Shown here: piece after piece, positions 62,709 to 64,000 of the stretch
How positions within the stretch are numbered: the stretch's first letter is position 1
How the letters are laid out: each line of letters opens with the position of its first letter
Assembly (NCBI GenBank): GCA_030625885.1
Contig: DAOUPZ010000017.1
Location: 1 to 64,000, forward strand
DNA length: 64,000 bases
DNA from: Clostridia bacterium
Lineage (GTDB): Bacteria > Bacillota > DAOUPZ01
Direction: 5' to 3'
Position numbers and translations under genes: made by a program
The notes under the pieces: generated by a model
Told to the model about the DNA's origin: nothing
Seen by the model: only the letters and a program-made list of their open reading frames with translations
The model's database searches: none

Positions 62709-63108
62709 CTATTCGCCGAAACCGATTATGATGGAAGCCAATGCAGGTGATAAGGTGTGCATTCCACCTGATTACGGCCATATTACGGTTAATGCAGGGT
62801 CGGAAAATTTGGTTATGGCCAATTGGGTTAGCGAAGGATGTTCGTCTTTTTACGAGCCGATTAAAGTCGTTGGCGTGGCTTCTTGCTTTGTAATAGAAGA
62901 AGATGGTAAGAAACAGTTTGTGGTGAATTATAAATGTAAGCTATCTAATCCAGTGCGGCATTTAAAAGCCTAGGATGTGGTGGAGTTTGGACTTTGCAAG
63001 AGTGTACCGATGTATGAGGCATTTTTACAATCACCGGAGAAGTTTGATTTTTTGGTGGAGCCGCAGAAGTACGTTGATGTGGTTGAACAGTTGACAGTTA
63101 AGGGATAA
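62698..63108 (+). pseudogene. Cupin-type glucose-6-phosphate isomerase, truncated and with a nonsense codon
   Basis: The frame reads YSPKPIMMEANAGDKVCIPP then DYGHITVNAGSENLVMANWV, the metal-binding cupin core of the archaeal-type isomerase (PF06560). It runs to LKA, then an in-frame TAG at 62971-62973, and resumes DVVEFGLCKSVPMYEAFLQS then PEKFDFLVEPQKYVDVV, a normal C-terminal part. The first two-thirds of the gene are missing; the remaining part begins where the retropepsin gene ends. The tail runs into a GTTGACAGTTAAGGGATAA repeat that supplies the last stop. A canonical Pgi at 57435 would take over its role. Confidence 0.8.
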
Positions 63109-63212
63109 AAGAACAGAAGTTAGGGGTTAGCAGGTAGGGAAAGAATAAGGATTAAAAGATTGGTAGAAGGTTGAAGGTTAAAAGAAAAAAGATTGGCGGA
63201 AAGCTGAAGGCT

Positions 63213-63272
63213 AATGAAAGAATGGGGACATTCCGTGAGGAGGTACGAGCGGTGTGTCCCCGTTGTTGCATA
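63213..63272. repeat. REP-B palindrome with a 3-base loop insertion
   Basis: AATGGGGACATTCC, then TGAGGAGGTACGAG (GAG duplicated) and GTGTGTCCCCGTTGTTGC. Two families of right arm seem mixed. Confidence 0.75.
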
Positions 63273-63311
63273 TGCGAGAAGCTTCAAGTGGCAAAGGTTT
63301 AAAATATCTGC

Positions 63312-63354
63312 TTTTTACAGTGTGATTCCGTCTTTTTCCGTGACTTCCGTGGTA
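63312..63354. repeat. CCACGG element, right half only
   Basis: CTTTTTACAGTGTGATTCCG then TCTTTTTCCGTGACTTCCGT and GGTA. The left half is absent, so it no longer forms a hairpin. Confidence 0.8.
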
Positions 63355-63408
63355 AGGGTTTAAAAGGTGGTAAGGTTTTAGATGCAGTAGACAGCCAAAA
63401 AACAATTA

Positions 63409-63437
63409 TTGACAATTGTAGATACAATGTATATACT
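63409..63437 (+). promoter_or_regulatory. mazEF promoter with operator palindrome
   Basis: TTGACA (63409-63414), a 17-base spacer, TATACT (63432-63437). The spacer holds the perfect palindrome ATTGTA-GA-TACAAT (63415-63428), placed to block polymerase, as expected for autoregulation by the antitoxin. Confidence 0.8.
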
Positions 63438-63457
63438 TGAGGCGAGAGGTGATGCAT

Positions 63458-63697
63458 ATGTATACAACCATTCAAAAGTGGGGAAATAGCCAGGCGGTAA
63501 GACTTCCGAAAGCGCTTCTTGAAATGGCAGAGATTAAAGAAAATGATAAGGTAGAAATAAAAGTTCAGGATGGTAATCTGGTCATTGTTCCTGTTAAAAA
63601 GCATAAAACCATGGCAGAAAGAATTGCTGAATATAAAGGAGATTATACGTGCAGTGAATGCGATACCGGAAAACCGGTGGGTAAAGAGGTGTTTTAA
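63458..63697 (+). CDS. MazE-type antitoxin (AbrB fold)
   Basis: 79 residues. MYTTIQKWGNSQAVRLPKAL is the SpoVT-AbrB swapped-hairpin DNA-binding fold, then KENDKVEIKVQDGNLVIVPV and a C-terminal acidic tail to hold the toxin. ATG 63458 follows GAGAGGTG by 6 bases; upstream in-frame starts overlap it. The stop TAA overlaps the toxin ATG (TAATG). Confidence 0.93.
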   Translation: MYTTIQKWGNSQAVRLPKALLEMAEIKENDKVEIKVQDGNLVIVPVKKHKTMAERIAEYKGDYTCSECDTGKPVGKEVF

Positions 63698-64000
63698 TGA
63701 TCTATATACCGGAGCAAGGGGATATTGTATTTTTAGAATTTGACCCACGAGCAGGACATGAACAAAAAGGAAAGAGACCTGCACTCGTTGTTAGTAATAA
63801 TACTTATAATCAATTTACTAGAATAGCTATGGTATGTCCGATTACTAACACAAACAGAAATTTTCCGCTTCATATGGAATTGGATGAAAGAACTAAAACA
63901 ACAGGTGTTATTATGTGTGAGCAAGTAAAAGCTTTAGATATATACGCAAGGAATGTGTGTTTTCACGAAAAAGCACCCAAAGATATCCTAGAAGAAGTGA
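63697..64000 (+). CDS. MazF/PemK-type endoribonuclease toxin, runs off the window
   Basis: The visible 101 codons read IYIPEQGDIVFLEFDPRAGH then EQKGKRPALVVSNNTYN and VCPITNTNRNFP, with TTGVIMCEQVKALDI. This is the MazF fold, in which Arg in the KRPALVV loop and Thr in the CEQVK region support mRNA cleavage. The gene is co-translated with the antitoxin (overlap by one base). Only the extreme C-terminus should be missing. Confidence 0.93.
   Translation, partial: MIYIPEQGDIVFLEFDPRAGHEQKGKRPALVVSNNTYNQFTRIAMVCPITNTNRNFPLHMELDERTKTTGVIMCEQVKALDIYARNVCFHEKAPKDILEEV

Larger units (their letters stand above)
63109..63457. other. Intergenic repeat mosaic
   Basis: GGGGTTAGCAGGTAGGG repeats (63122), a REP-B hairpin (63213-63272), a right-half CCACGG element (63312-63354) and the mazEF promoter. 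No gene. Confidence 0.65.

Noticed and set aside
1-64000. tRNA or rRNA genes
   Set aside because: No cloverleaf with a GGTTCGA-type arm and no rRNA core sequence was found on reading both strands.

Overview
The window looks like the chromosome of a low-GC Gram-positive anaerobe, probably a member of the Clostridia (Bacillota). The evidence is S-layer-homology (SLH) proteins, cohesin and dockerin modules, GTG/TTG starts with strong AGGAGG ribosome-binding sites, a CpsB/C/D-type phosphotyrosine polysaccharide switch, and no Gram-negative lipopolysaccharide genes. I see no rRNA or tRNA. Genus-level assignment is not possible from the sequence alone.

Region 1 (1-19.9 kb) is a secretome island. 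It opens with the tail of an SLH protein, a small minus-strand membrane protein and a giant Ig-like-repeat surface protein with a CFI-box C-terminus. A cohesin-dockerin set follows. One secreted protein carries a cohesin plus three SLH repeats (14379-15563), which makes it an S-layer anchor. Around it are dockerin-bearing exported proteins: two subtilisin-like proteases, a GH18-like protein, a lytic-transglycosylase/SH3 protein and two proteins of unknown function (one of them at 26.2 kb). This resembles a small cellulosome whose cargo is proteases and wall-acting enzymes rather than cellulases. A REP-associated transposase (RAYT) lies inside the island, flanked by its probable REP palindromes.

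Region 2 (20-58.8 kb) is an exopolysaccharide/capsule locus. Control comes from CpsC, CpsD and CpsB homologues, followed by a CPBP membrane protease translationally coupled to an HD-GYP protein. Synthesis includes a CapD-type dehydratase, a DegT aminotransferase, an epimerase, a priming sugar transferase, an ATP-grasp enzyme, four glycosyltransferases, Wzy, Glf, Wzx and a hexapeptide acyltransferase. Precursor supply includes rfbA, an rfbC-rfbD fusion, rfbB, a UDP-glucuronate epimerase, Ugd, GalU, phosphoglucomutase and Pgi. About 34-53 kb is visibly more AT-rich than its flanks. A cassette with a RhuM-like gene and a four-helix-bundle gene, bounded by 11-bp tandem repeats, interrupts the early part.

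Region 3 (58.8-64 kb) holds small accessory genes: two VanZ-like genes (one lacking a helix), a coiled-coil protein, a Phd-ParE type pair, a retropepsin-like protease pair, a broken cupin-type glucose-6-phosphate isomerase and a MazEF-type pair running off the end.

Between genes the DNA is an unusual mosaic of at least eight dispersed repeat families, several of them palindromic. Many genes stop exactly inside one of these repeats, as if repeat insertion has repeatedly rewritten 3' ends.
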